The position numbers were made by a program, and so were the translations under genes. A DNA stretch of 64,000 bases, from assembly GCA_013286305.1 (NCBI GenBank), contig JABDFW010000002.1, forward strand, positions 43,501 to 107,500. The letters run 5' to 3'. This DNA is from Bacteroidota bacterium (GTDB taxonomy: Bacteria > Bacteroidota > Bacteroidia > Chitinophagales > Chitinophagaceae). This document shows, in pieces, positions 54,165 to 64,000 of the stretch. The notes beneath the pieces were generated by a model. The model ran no database searches. It was not told the DNA's origin and worked only from the letters and a program-made list of their open reading frames with translations. Positions within the stretch are counted from its first letter, which is position 1. Each line of letters opens with the position of its first letter.

Positions 54165-54457
54165 AACTATCTACGAAGTCAAATCAGAATACAGAATATC
54201 TACGAATACGAATCAATACGAATTTACAAATCGGAATACAGAATATCTGCGAAGACCAACCCTGGATGCGGCGGGACGAACCTGCCTGCCGGAAGACAAG
54301 TTTACGAATTGAAACAGAATATCTACGAATACGAATCAATACGAATTTACTAATTGAATTTCACTACAATATTGCCGCATTAAATTTGCTTAGTTCAATG
54401 CAATATTTTCTTGTCTATAATTTACAAGTATTCCATCTATTTCTTCTCTGCAGGTAA
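54165..54457. repeat. Direct-repeat-containing gap between priA and the methyltransferase gene
   Basis: A 37-bp sequence beginning ACAGAATATCTACGAATACG occurs twice exactly, at 54191-54227 and 54314-54350. A shorter related copy (ACAGAATATCTGCGAAGACC) is at 54238. No gene is supported in this gap. It marks the left edge of the restriction-modification locus. Confidence 0.75.
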
Positions 54458-55453
54458 TTATAAATAATTCACTTGAAATTGCGCCAACGCGAGGTTATCT
54501 ACATTTATACTTTTGCCACTTAATACCTGCTCATAAATATTTCTCAAAGTGCTTTCATAAAAATCTTTGGAAACAAATCTAAAAATTGACATTGCAACAT
54601 AATCTATCGAATTGTCGAAAGAAAGCCATTTTCGTTTTAATTGTTCGGCAACAAATCCCGTAGTATTTGATCCAGCAAAAATATCAAGAACAATATCTCC
54701 TGGCTCGGTTAAAAAATTGATAAAGAATTCGGGTAATTTTGCGGGAAATCTTGCGGGGTGTGCTTTTAAGTCAAGTTTTTTGCAGGCAGCCTGATAGTTC
54801 CCGTTAGATTCTGAATTCGATATTTGTAATAAGTTAGACGGAATAGCCCCCCCATTGTCATTTCCAAAGCCTTGACTAATATCATGCCCGGACGGGCGCA
54901 CTTTCGGCTTGTAAAACTTTTCAGGATTTTCCAAGAGTTTTTGCATTCTTTCACTGTAAGGAGATAAAACTTTCGTAACATCAGCTTTAGGATACGGAGT
55001 TTTTGAAAACCACCATACATTGTTAACTGAATCTTTTACCCTTATCTTTCTCTTATTTACCCATTCTATGGGGCTTGGTAATTTTGACGGATTATACCAA
55101 TAAAAATCTTCTGCCAAATGAAACCCGACTTCTTCACAAAAAATAACAGGGATTTTGAAATTATACAGGCTCCTTGTTGGAATCCCTTTCTGATAGGCCC
55201 CTCCAACATCCATCACAAAACTTCCGTCATTCTTAAGCTTTTTGAATACTAATCTTGCAAACTGCGAAAGCCAATCTAAATATTCGTCCTGTGACTTGTT
55301 TCCATATTCCTTTTCTCTTAATAAAGCGAAAGGCGGGCTTGTAATAACAAGATTAAGCGAATTATCTTCTATTTCATTAAGCAGATCTAATGAGTCGCCA
55401 ACGTAAGCATTACCAAATGAAGTATAATATGCAGGCTTTGATTGTAATTTCAT
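54458..55453 (-). CDS. PvuII-like N4-cytosine DNA methyltransferase
   Basis: A 331-residue DNA methyltransferase. The catalytic motif IV is TSPPF (residues 38-42), within a stretch NLVITSPPFALLREKEYGN strongly reminiscent of M.PvuII, and the SAM-binding motif I is IFAGSNTTGF (about 260). The order IV before I matches the beta class and TSPPF fits N4-cytosine enzymes. M.PvuII methylates CAGCTG and has about the same length (336 residues). It is divergent from the fused controller/endonuclease gene with a 99-bp gap, the arrangement known in PvuII. Specificity CAGCTG is inferred from similarity. Confidence 0.9.
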   Translation of the reverse strand: MKLQSKPAYYTSFGNAYVGDSLDLLNEIEDNSLNLVITSPPFALLREKEYGNKSQDEYLDWLSQFARLVFKKLKNDGSFVMDVGGAYQKGIPTRSLYNFKIPVIFCEEVGFHLAEDFYWYNPSKLPSPIEWVNKRKIRVKDSVNNVWWFSKTPYPKADVTKVLSPYSERMQKLLENPEKFYKPKVRPSGHDISQGFGNDNGGAIPSNLLQISNSESNGNYQAACKKLDLKAHPARFPAKLPEFFINFLTEPGDIVLDIFAGSNTTGFVAEQLKRKWLSFDNSIDYVAMSIFRFVSKDFYESTLRNIYEQVLSGKSINVDNLALAQFQVNYL

Positions 55454-55487
55454 AATATAAGTATATGTAAAGCTACAAAAAAATAAT

Positions 55488-55507
55488 CTCCGAATATACT
55501 CGGAGAG
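55488..55507. promoter_or_regulatory. Candidate C-box operator of the RM system
   Basis: TCTCCGA and TCGGAGA form a 7-bp-arm inverted repeat with a 6-bp spacer (TCTCCGA at 55488, TCGGAGA at 55501). It lies in the intergenic gap, where the controller protein of C-dependent RM systems binds. Confidence 0.6.
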
Positions 55508-55524
55508 AATAAATTTAGATTTTA

Positions 55525-55538
55525 CTGATTTTGCAGTC
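55525..55538. promoter_or_regulatory. Second, weaker C-box-like palindrome
   Basis: ACTG-N6-CAGT with the same 6-bp spacer as the first site, 15 bp before the ATG of the fused gene. Two tandem boxes, one strong and one weak, are the rule in PvuII-type systems. Confidence 0.4.
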
Positions 55539-55552
55539 TGACAAACGTAACA

Positions 55553-56284
55553 ATGGCCAGCAAAGAAGTTTTATTAGGCATTATTGGAAAAAATATTGCG
55601 CGAATAAGAAAAGAAAAAAAATTATCGCAAGAGGAATTAGCAAATTTAGCTGATATTGACAGGACATATATAGGTTATATTGAAAACGCAAAATATAACG
55701 TAACAATAGTTAAGCTTCTGCAGATTGCTGAAGCATTGGAAGTGTCCTTGAACGAGTTAATAAATGAATATATAAGTCAACCTGAGAAAATTGAAATAGC
55801 GTCTCCTCAAAGCTTGGTTGCGAAAATAAATTCGCTGATGCCTGGTATAAGAGAATATCAGCAACTTGCTGATGAACATGGCATTAATGATATATTTCAG
55901 GATAATGGGGGGAAACTGCTCCAGGTTCTGCTAATTACAAATCTTAAAATTTTACCTGGCAGGGAAGGTAATGATGCTGTTGACGAACATGGTAACGAAT
56001 ATGAGTTGAAATCAGTAAATATTAAGCTCACCAAAAGCTTTTCAACTCATCATCATATGAATCCTATTATAATAAAAAAATACAGAAAGGTAGGATGGAT
56101 ATTTGCGGTATATGAAGGTATTGAACTTGTTGAAATTTATAAACTTAAACCTTCCCAGCTTGAGCCATATTATAAAAAGTGGAAAGAAAAGTGGCATGGA
56201 GAAGGAGGGAAAGATATCAACAATCCGAAAATACCTTTAACGTTTGTTATGGAACATGGAGAACTATTGTACAAAAGGAATTAG
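55553..56284 (+). CDS. Fused controller (C) protein and PvuII-like restriction endonuclease
   Basis: A 243-residue protein in two parts. Residues 1 to about 82 are an XRE-type helix-turn-helix ([25 protein letters not shown]) similar to C.PvuII. Residues about 84-243 match R.PvuII closely: [40 protein letters not shown] and [15 protein letters not shown]. From memory of R.PvuII (157 residues; catalytic Asp58, Glu68, Lys70), these map to Asp141, Glu151 and Lys153 with a constant offset of 83. The base-contact histidines (HHH) are present. The 243-residue length equals C (about 84) plus R (157). In PvuII the genes are separate and overlap; here they are one polypeptide. No stop or frameshift lies between the parts. 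Confidence 0.92.
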   Translation: MASKEVLLGIIGKNIARIRKEKKLSQEELANLADIDRTYIGYIENAKYNVTIVKLLQIAEALEVSLNELINEYISQPEKIEIASPQSLVAKINSLMPGIREYQQLADEHGINDIFQDNGGKLLQVLLITNLKILPGREGNDAVDEHGNEYELKSVNIKLTKSFSTHHHMNPIIIKKYRKVGWIFAVYEGIELVEIYKLKPSQLEPYYKKWKEKWHGEGGKDINNPKIPLTFVMEHGELLYKRN

Positions 56285-56431
56285 TATTTCCCTTTTGAAT
56301 TGTTATAAAAAACATTATTCAAGGCAAGCGATTGACTATGCCATAGAATAAGTTGCCTGTTACACACTCTTTAAAAATTTTCTACAAATTCTGTATCTTA
56401 CGCGCACTTAAAACCAACTAAACTGCCAGAA
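56285..56431. promoter_or_regulatory. Upstream region of the PQQ-repeat protein gene
   Basis: 147 bp with no gene. A box TATCTTAC near 56392 resembles the -7 element (TAnnTTTG) but with mismatches. It is 30-40 bp before the ATG at 56432. Confidence 0.3.
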
Positions 56432-59221
56432 ATGTTGTACCGTAAATTTTTCTTCTGCCCTGCTATTTTTTTTGCGCTTGTTCTTGCTGCATATGCCGTC
56501 AATGCCCAGGTTAATGTACTTACCCAGCATAACGATCTTAAACGAACAGGGTGGAACAGCAACGAAACGCAGCTTACCCAAAGCGCGGTAAGCAGCAATT
56601 TTGGTATGTTATTTAAAAGAGCGGTTGACGACCAGATTTATGCGCAGCCTTTGGTGGTAAGCAATATAACAGTTAATGGTAAAAAGCGTAATGTGGTATA
56701 TGTTGCAACAGTAAACAACAGTATGTATGCTTTTGATGCAGACGATACAGCTGCTAATACCCCTTTGTGGCAGGTAAGCCTTACTTACCCGGGTGCGCGT
56801 GCAATAAAGAACAGTGATATGACAGGCGCCTGCGGTGGCTATTACCAGGACTTTAGCGGCAAAATGGGTATAGTAGGCACACCTGTTATTGATACTGTCA
56901 GTAATACCCTGTATGTTGTTGCAAGAAGTGTAACCACAAGCGGCGCAACTTTTATGCAATACCTGCATGCACTTGATATTACCACAGGCCTGGAAAAAAC
57001 AGGCAGCCCTGTTTATATAACAGCAACATACCAGGGTTATGGCGATGGCAGCAACGGCAGCTATATAACCTTTGACCAACAGCATGAAAACCCACGGCCG
57101 GGGTTGTTGTTGTATAACGGCGTTGTTTATATATCATGGGCATCGCATTGCGACTGGAGCCCCTACCATGGATGGGTTATAGGGTACGACGCTAAAACAT
57201 TGTTAAGGAAGTATGTGTATAACGATACACCCGATGGCGGACTGGGTGGAATTTGGATGAGTGGCCAGGCACCCGCGGTAGATGATAATGGCATTATATA
57301 TTTATCAACCGGTAATGGCACGGTAGGCAACGGTAACGCCGGAGATACCATAAACAGGGGGGAAAGTTTGCTTAAGTTGCAACCCACAGGCAGCACACTT
57401 AAAGTGCTTGATTTTTTTACACCGGACGACTATCAATATCTTGAAAACAATGACCTTGATTATGGTGTTGACGGCGTATTGCTTATACCAAATACCAATT
57501 TATCATTATCGGGCAGTAAAGAAAGTTACTTGTACCTTATTGACGATAATAAAATGGGTGGCGTTACAAGCAATAATTCAAATGCCATACAAATGCTTGA
57601 TGTAAACGCCAGCTATGCTTTTGGTGCTAAGGAATTACATGGTTCGCCGGTATATTATAAGAATAATACAGGCCAGGAATATATATATGCATGGGCAGAC
57701 GGAGGGCATTTAAAACAATTCCCATTTGACAGAGGTGCGGATAAATTTGATACCGCAAACAAAATTGTTGGATACAGCACTTTACCGGATGGCGAACCGG
57801 GGGCGATGTTGTCCTTATCCTCTAATGGCTCAACAGTTGGCACCGGTATTTTATGGGCCTCGCACCCGCTGCAGGGCGATGCCAACCAAAGCGTGGTACC
57901 GGGCGAACTGGAAGCATTTGATGCCAATGATGTAACACACGAATTGTGGAACAGCAACTGGAACAACAGGGATGCTGTAGGCAACCTTGCAAAATTTGTG
58001 TGCCCAACAATAGCCAACGGCAAAGTGTATATGGCAACCTTCTCCAATTATCTTGCGGTATATGGGTTAAATCCACCAAAAACAACAGCCTGTGCAGCCA
58101 GCCTTGTTAGCCCCATGAATAGTGCTAATGTTGGATACTTAGCATTCCCGGGCGATGTATGTTATAACAACGGTACTTATGCCATAAAATCTTCCGGCGA
58201 TGATATTTGGGGCAACCAGGATGCGTTTTATTATGTATTCCGTTCATTCAATCCAACCTCAGGGGAAATTGTGGCAAGGGTAAAGTCAATGGATGCTACC
58301 GACCCGTGGGCAAAATGCGGTGTAATGTTCAGGCAAAGCCTCGACCCTGGCTCGCCGCATGCTTTTATGGCTATCACTGTTGGCAACGGGCAGGCATTCC
58401 AGAACAGGCTGCTGCAGGCAGGCGATAGCTATAACACCAATAACGGCTCATCTGCACCACCTTATTGGGTAAGGCTTGTAAAAAAAGGGGATAAATATAT
58501 TGGATACACCAGCCCCGATGGTAAGTCGTGGACAGCTATTGACTCAGTAAATATTTCTCTCGGCAGCTATACATACGCTGGCCTCGCTTATACCACGCAT
58601 AACAATACAGTGCAGGGCACCGCAGTAGTTGACAGCGTTAAGTTTATAGATTATCAAACTGTAGCCATAGAACTTGGCACATTAACCGGAACAAATGTAA
58701 ACAACAACTATGCGGTATTAAACTGGTCATCGTCTAACGAACTAAGCAATGACCTTTTTGATATTGAACGCAGTGATGATGGTGTGCATTATTCAATAAT
58801 TGGCTCGGTGAATACCAATGCAACAGGGGCGGGTACACACAACTATACTTTTACTGACGCCCATCCTTTATCCGGCATCAATTATTATCGCATAAAGCAG
58901 GTTTCAAAAGATGGAACGTTTAAGTATTCAAATGTGGCGCCGTTATCATTCAACACCTATGTTTTTAATATTTATCCCAACCCTGCAAAAGACCAGTTGT
59001 TCATGCGTTATATAGATGACCTGGGCACCGGTAAAAAAATAAACGTGCAGTTTATTAATTCCATTGGTGAAGTTGTTTATCAGCAGGAGATAATGCTGCA
59101 AAGCGTTACGGGTACTATTGTCATTAACCTGCCCAGTTCGTTAATCAGCGGGCTATATATGGTGCAGGTTGTTAATGCCAAAGGCGAAACAAGAACGAGG
59201 AAGCTGTTTGTGGAGAGGTAG
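56432..59221 (+). CDS. Secreted PQQ-repeat / T9SS-sorted protein
   Basis: A 929-residue protein with a signal peptide (FFCPAIFFALVLAAYAVNAQ). Residues about 30-545 form a beta-propeller of PQQ/quinoprotein-like repeats (VYVATVNNSMYAFDADDTA, LYVVARSVTT, GVVYISWASHCDW). Residues about 550-745 are a concanavalin-like beta-sandwich of the regulin/DUF1349 kind (FPGDVCYNNGTYAIKSSGDDIWG). A fibronectin-like part (LNWSSSNELSNDLFDIERSDDG) and a T9SS type A sorting domain (FNIYPNPAKDQLFMRY, then SGLYMVQVV and RKLFVER) follow. It should be exported through T9SS and attached to the surface. Enzymatic activity is unproven. Confidence 0.87.
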   Translation: MLYRKFFFCPAIFFALVLAAYAVNAQVNVLTQHNDLKRTGWNSNETQLTQSAVSSNFGMLFKRAVDDQIYAQPLVVSNITVNGKKRNVVYVATVNNSMYAFDADDTAANTPLWQVSLTYPGARAIKNSDMTGACGGYYQDFSGKMGIVGTPVIDTVSNTLYVVARSVTTSGATFMQYLHALDITTGLEKTGSPVYITATYQGYGDGSNGSYITFDQQHENPRPGLLLYNGVVYISWASHCDWSPYHGWVIGYDAKTLLRKYVYNDTPDGGLGGIWMSGQAPAVDDNGIIYLSTGNGTVGNGNAGDTINRGESLLKLQPTGSTLKVLDFFTPDDYQYLENNDLDYGVDGVLLIPNTNLSLSGSKESYLYLIDDNKMGGVTSNNSNAIQMLDVNASYAFGAKELHGSPVYYKNNTGQEYIYAWADGGHLKQFPFDRGADKFDTANKIVGYSTLPDGEPGAMLSLSSNGSTVGTGILWASHPLQGDANQSVVPGELEAFDANDVTHELWNSNWNNRDAVGNLAKFVCPTIANGKVYMATFSNYLAVYGLNPPKTTACAASLVSPMNSANVGYLAFPGDVCYNNGTYAIKSSGDDIWGNQDAFYYVFRSFNPTSGEIVARVKSMDATDPWAKCGVMFRQSLDPGSPHAFMAITVGNGQAFQNRLLQAGDSYNTNNGSSAPPYWVRLVKKGDKYIGYTSPDGKSWTAIDSVNISLGSYTYAGLAYTTHNNTVQGTAVVDSVKFIDYQTVAIELGTLTGTNVNNNYAVLNWSSSNELSNDLFDIERSDDGVHYSIIGSVNTNATGAGTHNYTFTDAHPLSGINYYRIKQVSKDGTFKYSNVAPLSFNTYVFNIYPNPAKDQLFMRYIDDLGTGKKINVQFINSIGEVVYQQEIMLQSVTGTIVINLPSSLISGLYMVQVVNAKGETRTRKLFVER

Positions 59222-59274
59222 GGTTCCTTTTGATGTTGATGAAAACACTGGTAACGGCACAGGAGATATTTTTT

Positions 59275-59667
59275 ATGAAATTTATTGACTATATCTACTA
59301 CAATCTTTATGATTGGTATAATTCCGAAAACACTTTACACAAAAGCAAAAATCCTGGAAGAATGGCCTCGGTTATGCTTGCTCTCAGCGTAGCGGGGTGG
59401 CTAATGGTTCTTACTTACTCTTATTTTAAATTTATTAAAAAAATGGATATGCCTGATTTTATGAAGTATATCTTTGTAGCTGTGGGATTTGCCTTTGCTG
59501 TAATATTTACAAATTATTACGATAGTAGTTATAAATATTTTGCTTTGCAAAAGAAATATGTCGCAAATGGGTTGCCTTATAAATTTAAGTATCCAATATT
59601 AATTTCATTTCTTTCTATAGTCTTTCCATTTATGATTTTGCTATTTTTTATTCTTTATTTTGCTTAA
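59275..59667 (+). CDS. Small membrane protein of unknown function
   Basis: About 130 residues from the ATG at 59275, preceded by AGGAG 9 bp upstream; an earlier TTG at 59230 would add 15 residues. It has three hydrophobic segments (MASVMLALSVAGWLMVLTYS, YIFVAVGFAFAVIF, PILISFLSIVFPFMILLFFILYF). No known family is recognised. It lies 53 bp after the PQQ-repeat protein gene; expression may be linked, function unknown. Confidence 0.6.
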   Translation: MKFIDYIYYNLYDWYNSENTLHKSKNPGRMASVMLALSVAGWLMVLTYSYFKFIKKMDMPDFMKYIFVAVGFAFAVIFTNYYDSSYKYFALQKKYVANGLPYKFKYPILISFLSIVFPFMILLFFILYFA

Positions 59668-59857
59668 CAATGTTTTCGCCTTTGTTGGTGTTTTCGCCAA
59701 CAAAGAGTACAATTACGGTTACTTTAAATACGATGCTTCAATAATCAGGAACTACCCTGAGTTTTTGAATTCGATGTTGGTGAAAACACCAACATCGGCG
59801 TAAACATAATAATTAATAAGAGCTAAAACACCAACATTGGTGAAGGAAATCTGTAGA
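59668..59857. repeat. Gap with GTTGGTG-type hairpins
   Basis: Two near-perfect hairpins occur here: 59680-59705 (CTTTGTTGG arm, TTTT loop) and 59772-59797 (CGATGTTGGTG arm, AAAA loop, 11-bp perfect stem). A short palindrome CACCAACATTGGTG lies at 59829-59842. The same motif family is found at 42201. Confidence 0.7.
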
Positions 59858-60355
59858 ATGAAACAATATAAAATCGTTTTTTTTCAACAACTTTCATTAT
59901 TAAGCCCATGCCTTCTTAGATATTCTATTTTAGGAGGAATTTATCTGTACGCTTTTAGATTTACATTACCTTATCCTGCATTATTATTTGTTTTCTTAGT
60001 TCCTTTTTCTCTTGATATTCTTCCAACCATAATTGTTCACATTCAATATCTTTTAAAGAATTGGGGGGCATCTTTCACAATAGATACTAATAAAAAAATG
60101 CTTTATTATAAAGCAAAGGATATTGATTTAAAAATTTCTTTTGACGATATTACAGGTGTTCAGGCTGTTTTCTCTTATGGGAGAAGAACAGGGAAGTTTT
60201 CCTTTTCCAGGTATCGCTTTTATCGAATTATATATAATGGCAATAATGAATTAATCGTTACCTGCGCTTTGGTTGATAATATTGAAAATAACCTGGGCGA
60301 ACTATTGCCTTTAAAAGCAGATACGAAATTTATGGTAATTGCATTTTTGTATTAA
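59858..60355 (+). CDS. Membrane protein with PH-like domain of unknown function
   Basis: About 165 residues; the ATG at 59858 is preferred over a start 21 bp upstream. Two hydrophobic segments (about residues 8-60) are followed by a small beta-rich domain (ASFTIDTNKKMLYYKAKDIDLKISFDDITGVQ, then YRIIYNGNNELIVTC) reminiscent of bacterial PH-like domains. No function is recognised and it lacks cotranscribed partners. It starts directly after the repeat-filled gap. Confidence 0.6.
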   Translation: MKQYKIVFFQQLSLLSPCLLRYSILGGIYLYAFRFTLPYPALLFVFLVPFSLDILPTIIVHIQYLLKNWGASFTIDTNKKMLYYKAKDIDLKISFDDITGVQAVFSYGRRTGKFSFSRYRFYRIIYNGNNELIVTCALVDNIENNLGELLPLKADTKFMVIAFLY

Positions 60356-60449
60356 GTGCCTTGACAGTATATGAAAATTTAAAATATAGGCACCATCAAA
60401 AAACAGCACTTAATATTAAATACTGCGTCATATAATCATATAACAAAAC

Positions 60450-60926
60450 ATGGAAACAATAAGCAACGATTCCATACATATTGAAAAGAAAATTAATGCT
60501 CCTGTTAAAGATATATGGCGGGCATGGACTGACCCTGCTACAATACTAAAATGGTTTGGATCGGACCCAAACGGCTGGGGATTAAAAGCGGAGTTAGATG
60601 TACAGCCCGGCGGCCATTTTGAAATTACCTTTTGTAATGGCGACGGCGCAGAACATACCTGCAGCGGCGAATACAAAGATGTACAGGAGTTTAGCAGGTT
60701 ATCTTTTAGCTGGATGTGGAAAAGTGAACCGGGGGTAACATCTTTTGTTACGGTGGCGCTGCCGCCTGAAGGTAATATTACACAGATGCAGTTTACCCAT
60801 GCCAATGTTGGTACTGCATCGGCACACAACTATGTAAAGGGATGGGAAAGTGCTTTCTTAAAACTTGAAAAAGCGCTGGCTGCACCCGCAAACCGAAGCA
60901 TAAAGAAAGAAATGGAAAATAACTGA
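60450..60926 (+). CDS. AHSA1/SRPBCC domain protein
   Basis: A 158-residue protein of the START-like AHSA1 family, which binds hydrophobic ligands or modulates Hsp90. IEKKINAPVKDIWRAWTDPATILKWFG near the N-terminus, then DVQPGGHFEITF and LSFSWMWKSEPGVTSFVTVAL, follow the family pattern closely, and the C-terminal helix is GWESAFLKLEKALAA. It stands alone and its ligand is unknown. Confidence 0.88.
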   Translation: METISNDSIHIEKKINAPVKDIWRAWTDPATILKWFGSDPNGWGLKAELDVQPGGHFEITFCNGDGAEHTCSGEYKDVQEFSRLSFSWMWKSEPGVTSFVTVALPPEGNITQMQFTHANVGTASAHNYVKGWESAFLKLEKALAAPANRSIKKEMENN

Positions 60927-61037
60927 GCGGTGAAAGGCTTATTTTATGGCATAGGTTGCAATAGGCGAGCAGGTAGATGACTGATCACGGATTGAAAAAA
61001 AATTTCATTAAAAGAAAAAACCGGTAAAGAAATTCGC

Positions 61038-61364
61038 CTACCTTCTGTTAAAACGGTTATCGTCGTTCCAGCGGTTTCCGCCGCCGCCATCATTTCTTCC
61101 ACCACCGCCACCACCGCCTCTTTGCTGTTCTTCTGCTTTCTTTACAGATATTTTTTTCCCTTTAATGCCGGCCCCATCCAGGGTTTCTATTGTTTGCAGG
61201 GCTTCGTTCTTATCCGGCATATCAACAAAACCAAAACCTTTACTCTTACCGGTTTCCCGGTCAACAATTAGTTTGGCAGATGCAACTTCTCCATACAGTT
61301 CGAACATTTCCTTTAGATCAACATCATCAAAATCGCCGGGTAAGCCTGCTACAAAAAGCTTCAT
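61038..61364 (-). CDS. RRM RNA-binding protein with Gly-rich tail
   Basis: A 108-residue protein with one RNA recognition motif (RNP2 KLFVAGLPG at residues 2-10, RNP1 KGFGFVDM at about 42-49) and a Gly/Asn/Arg-rich tail from residue 80 on (RGGGGGGGRNDGGGG). Such proteins bind single-stranded RNA and are typical cold-shock-like factors in Bacteroidota and cyanobacteria. It lies in the region between the rRNA operon terminator and the AHSA1 gene. Confidence 0.93.
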   Translation of the reverse strand: MKLFVAGLPGDFDDVDLKEMFELYGEVASAKLIVDRETGKSKGFGFVDMPDKNEALQTIETLDGAGIKGKKISVKKAEEQQRGGGGGGGRNDGGGGNRWNDDNRFNRR

Positions 61365-61482
61365 TTAAGTTTATATTTAGTGGTAAAAATACAATTACCT
61401 TATACAATCATACGACTAATTATTCCAAATAAGTTTTAAATTCTGGTTAAACCTAAAAAAGGCTGTTTTTAAGTGCCAGTAA

Positions 61483-61513
61483 CGGATGACATCCTTCCAA
61501 AGGATGTCATCCG
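61483..61513. repeat. Perfect 14-bp-stem hairpin
   Basis: Arms CGGATGACATCCTT and AAGGATGTCATCCG pair perfectly around a 3-nt loop (CCA). It lies 18 bp left of the rRNA terminator. It has no T-run of its own. Confidence 0.75.
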
Positions 61514-61530
61514 TATTTAGTTACAGGCAA

Positions 61531-61560
61531 AAAAAAGCCCCGTAGTTTGCACTACAGGGC
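61531..61560 (-). terminator. Terminator of the rRNA operon
   Basis: On the minus strand GCCCTGTAGT pairs with ACTACGGGGC around a GCAA loop and is followed by a T8 run. It lies about 10 bp after the 3' end of the 5S gene, the expected place for the operon terminator. Confidence 0.85.
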
Positions 61561-61569
61561 AGAATAAAT

Positions 61570-61678
61570 ATGGCAGCTACCTACTCTCCCGCATTTTTTT
61601 GCAGTACCATCGGCCATGGGGGACTTAACTTCTCTGTTCGGAAAGGGAAGAGGTGAACACCCCCGGAATAACCACCAT
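61570..61678 (-). rRNA. rrf: 5S ribosomal RNA
   Basis: The minus strand reads TGGTGGTTATTCCGGGGGTG at the 5' side and ends with GGTAGCTGCCA; the paired ends and the length of about 109 nt are typical of 5S. It sits between the 23S gene and the terminator. Ends are estimated to within a few bases. Confidence 0.9.
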
Positions 61679-61882
61679 AAAAAGATAAAATTCCAAATTT
61701 TAAAATCCAAATTCAAAAAAAAAGCACCAAATTTTAAGCACCAAATTCCAATTAAACCCTTCGCAGGTATTGGACTTTGGGATTTGTTATTTGGGATTTA
61801 CTTTATTGGACTTGTGATTTTTATTTTGGGATTTACAATAAAGTCATATTGGGATTGCAAGAATCAAAGAGTAAAAAAAAAT
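61679..61882. repeat. 23S-5S spacer filled with an AAATTCCAAA-type repeat
   Basis: About 200 bp. Left half has repeated CCAAATT-like words (AAATTCCAAATTTTAAAATC), right half has the complementary TTTGGGATTTGTTATTTGGG words, so it can fold into a long imperfect hairpin. The open frame 61616-61885 here is not a gene. Confidence 0.6.

Positions 61883-64000
<2,118 letters not shown>

Noticed and set aside
54165..54457. Possible mobile-element ends around the RM locus
   Set aside because: The 37-bp repeats are both on the left side only; no transposase, integrase or tRNA gene is near.
56609..58085. Minus-strand open frames over the PQQ-repeat gene
   Set aside because: Shadows of the real gene, with Cys/Ile-rich unnatural composition.

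Overview
The window looks like a chromosomal segment of a Bacteroidota bacterium, most plausibly of the order Chitinophagales (family Chitinophagaceae-like). This rests on the moderate-to-low GC content, TAnnTTTG-type -7 promoter boxes, a type IX secretion (T9SS) C-terminal sorting domain, a LytTR two-component system with a propeller-containing sensor, a TANFOR-like giant secreted protein, and the flexirubin/aryl-polyene type of lipid-pigment genes. The genus is not determined.

Region 1 (160-21768) is a large divergent biosynthetic cluster of the flexirubin / aryl polyene kind. A leftward block runs from 10147 down to 160: GT2-DUF2062, a giant MMPL transporter fused to an acyltransferase and a methyltransferase, a phytoene-dehydrogenase-like oxidoreductase, a C45-like Ntn hydrolase, a cation/proton antiporter and holo-ACP synthase. 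A rightward block runs from 10426 to 21768: FabG, ketosynthase, ACP, LpxL-like acyltransferase, dehydratase-like hotdog protein, secreted protein, thioesterase, FAD halogenase-like enzyme, second ACP, second ketosynthase, a Cys-less ketosynthase partner, polysaccharide deacetylase, LolA-like carrier, lipoprotein and a second dehydratase. Together they can activate ACPs, build and reduce a polyene chain, halogenate or oxidise it, esterify it and move it to the outer membrane. The head-group genes (darA/darB, ammonia-lyase, aryl ligase) are not visible here and may lie left of position 1.

Region 2 (21802-36837) is a leftward surface-protein locus: a LytS-type sensor with an extracytoplasmic propeller, its LytTR regulator, then a tight four-gene operon of an 80-residue T9SS-tail-like protein, an outer-membrane beta-barrel, a 2292-residue TANFOR-like secreted protein and a fibronectin-III protein.

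Region 3 (37128-41301) holds a Nudix-like (NrtR-type) regulator with two strong palindromic operators in front of a divergent small secreted protein and a Tat-exported sugar isomerase-like protein, then a DUF4382 lipoprotein and a DUF2461 protein. Region 4 (41302-43729) is 2.4 kb without genes, made of degenerate duplicated repeats, a fragment of the peptidase gene found 6 kb away, and large hairpins. Region 5 (43730-54164) has a PAS/GAF sensor kinase with a receiver protein, an M1 metallopeptidase, a DUF892 ferritin-like protein, a DUF1328 protein, a PlsC acyltransferase and PriA.

Region 6 (54165-56284) is a PvuII-like restriction-modification system in which the controller (C) protein and the endonuclease are one continuous polypeptide, divergent from the N4-cytosine methyltransferase. 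Region 7 (56432-61364) has a T9SS-exported PQQ-repeat protein, two small membrane proteins, an AHSA1 protein and an RRM RNA-binding protein. Region 8 (61531-64000) is the 3' end of an rRNA operon on the minus strand: 23S (cut by the window end), an unusual repeat-filled spacer, 5S and a terminator.
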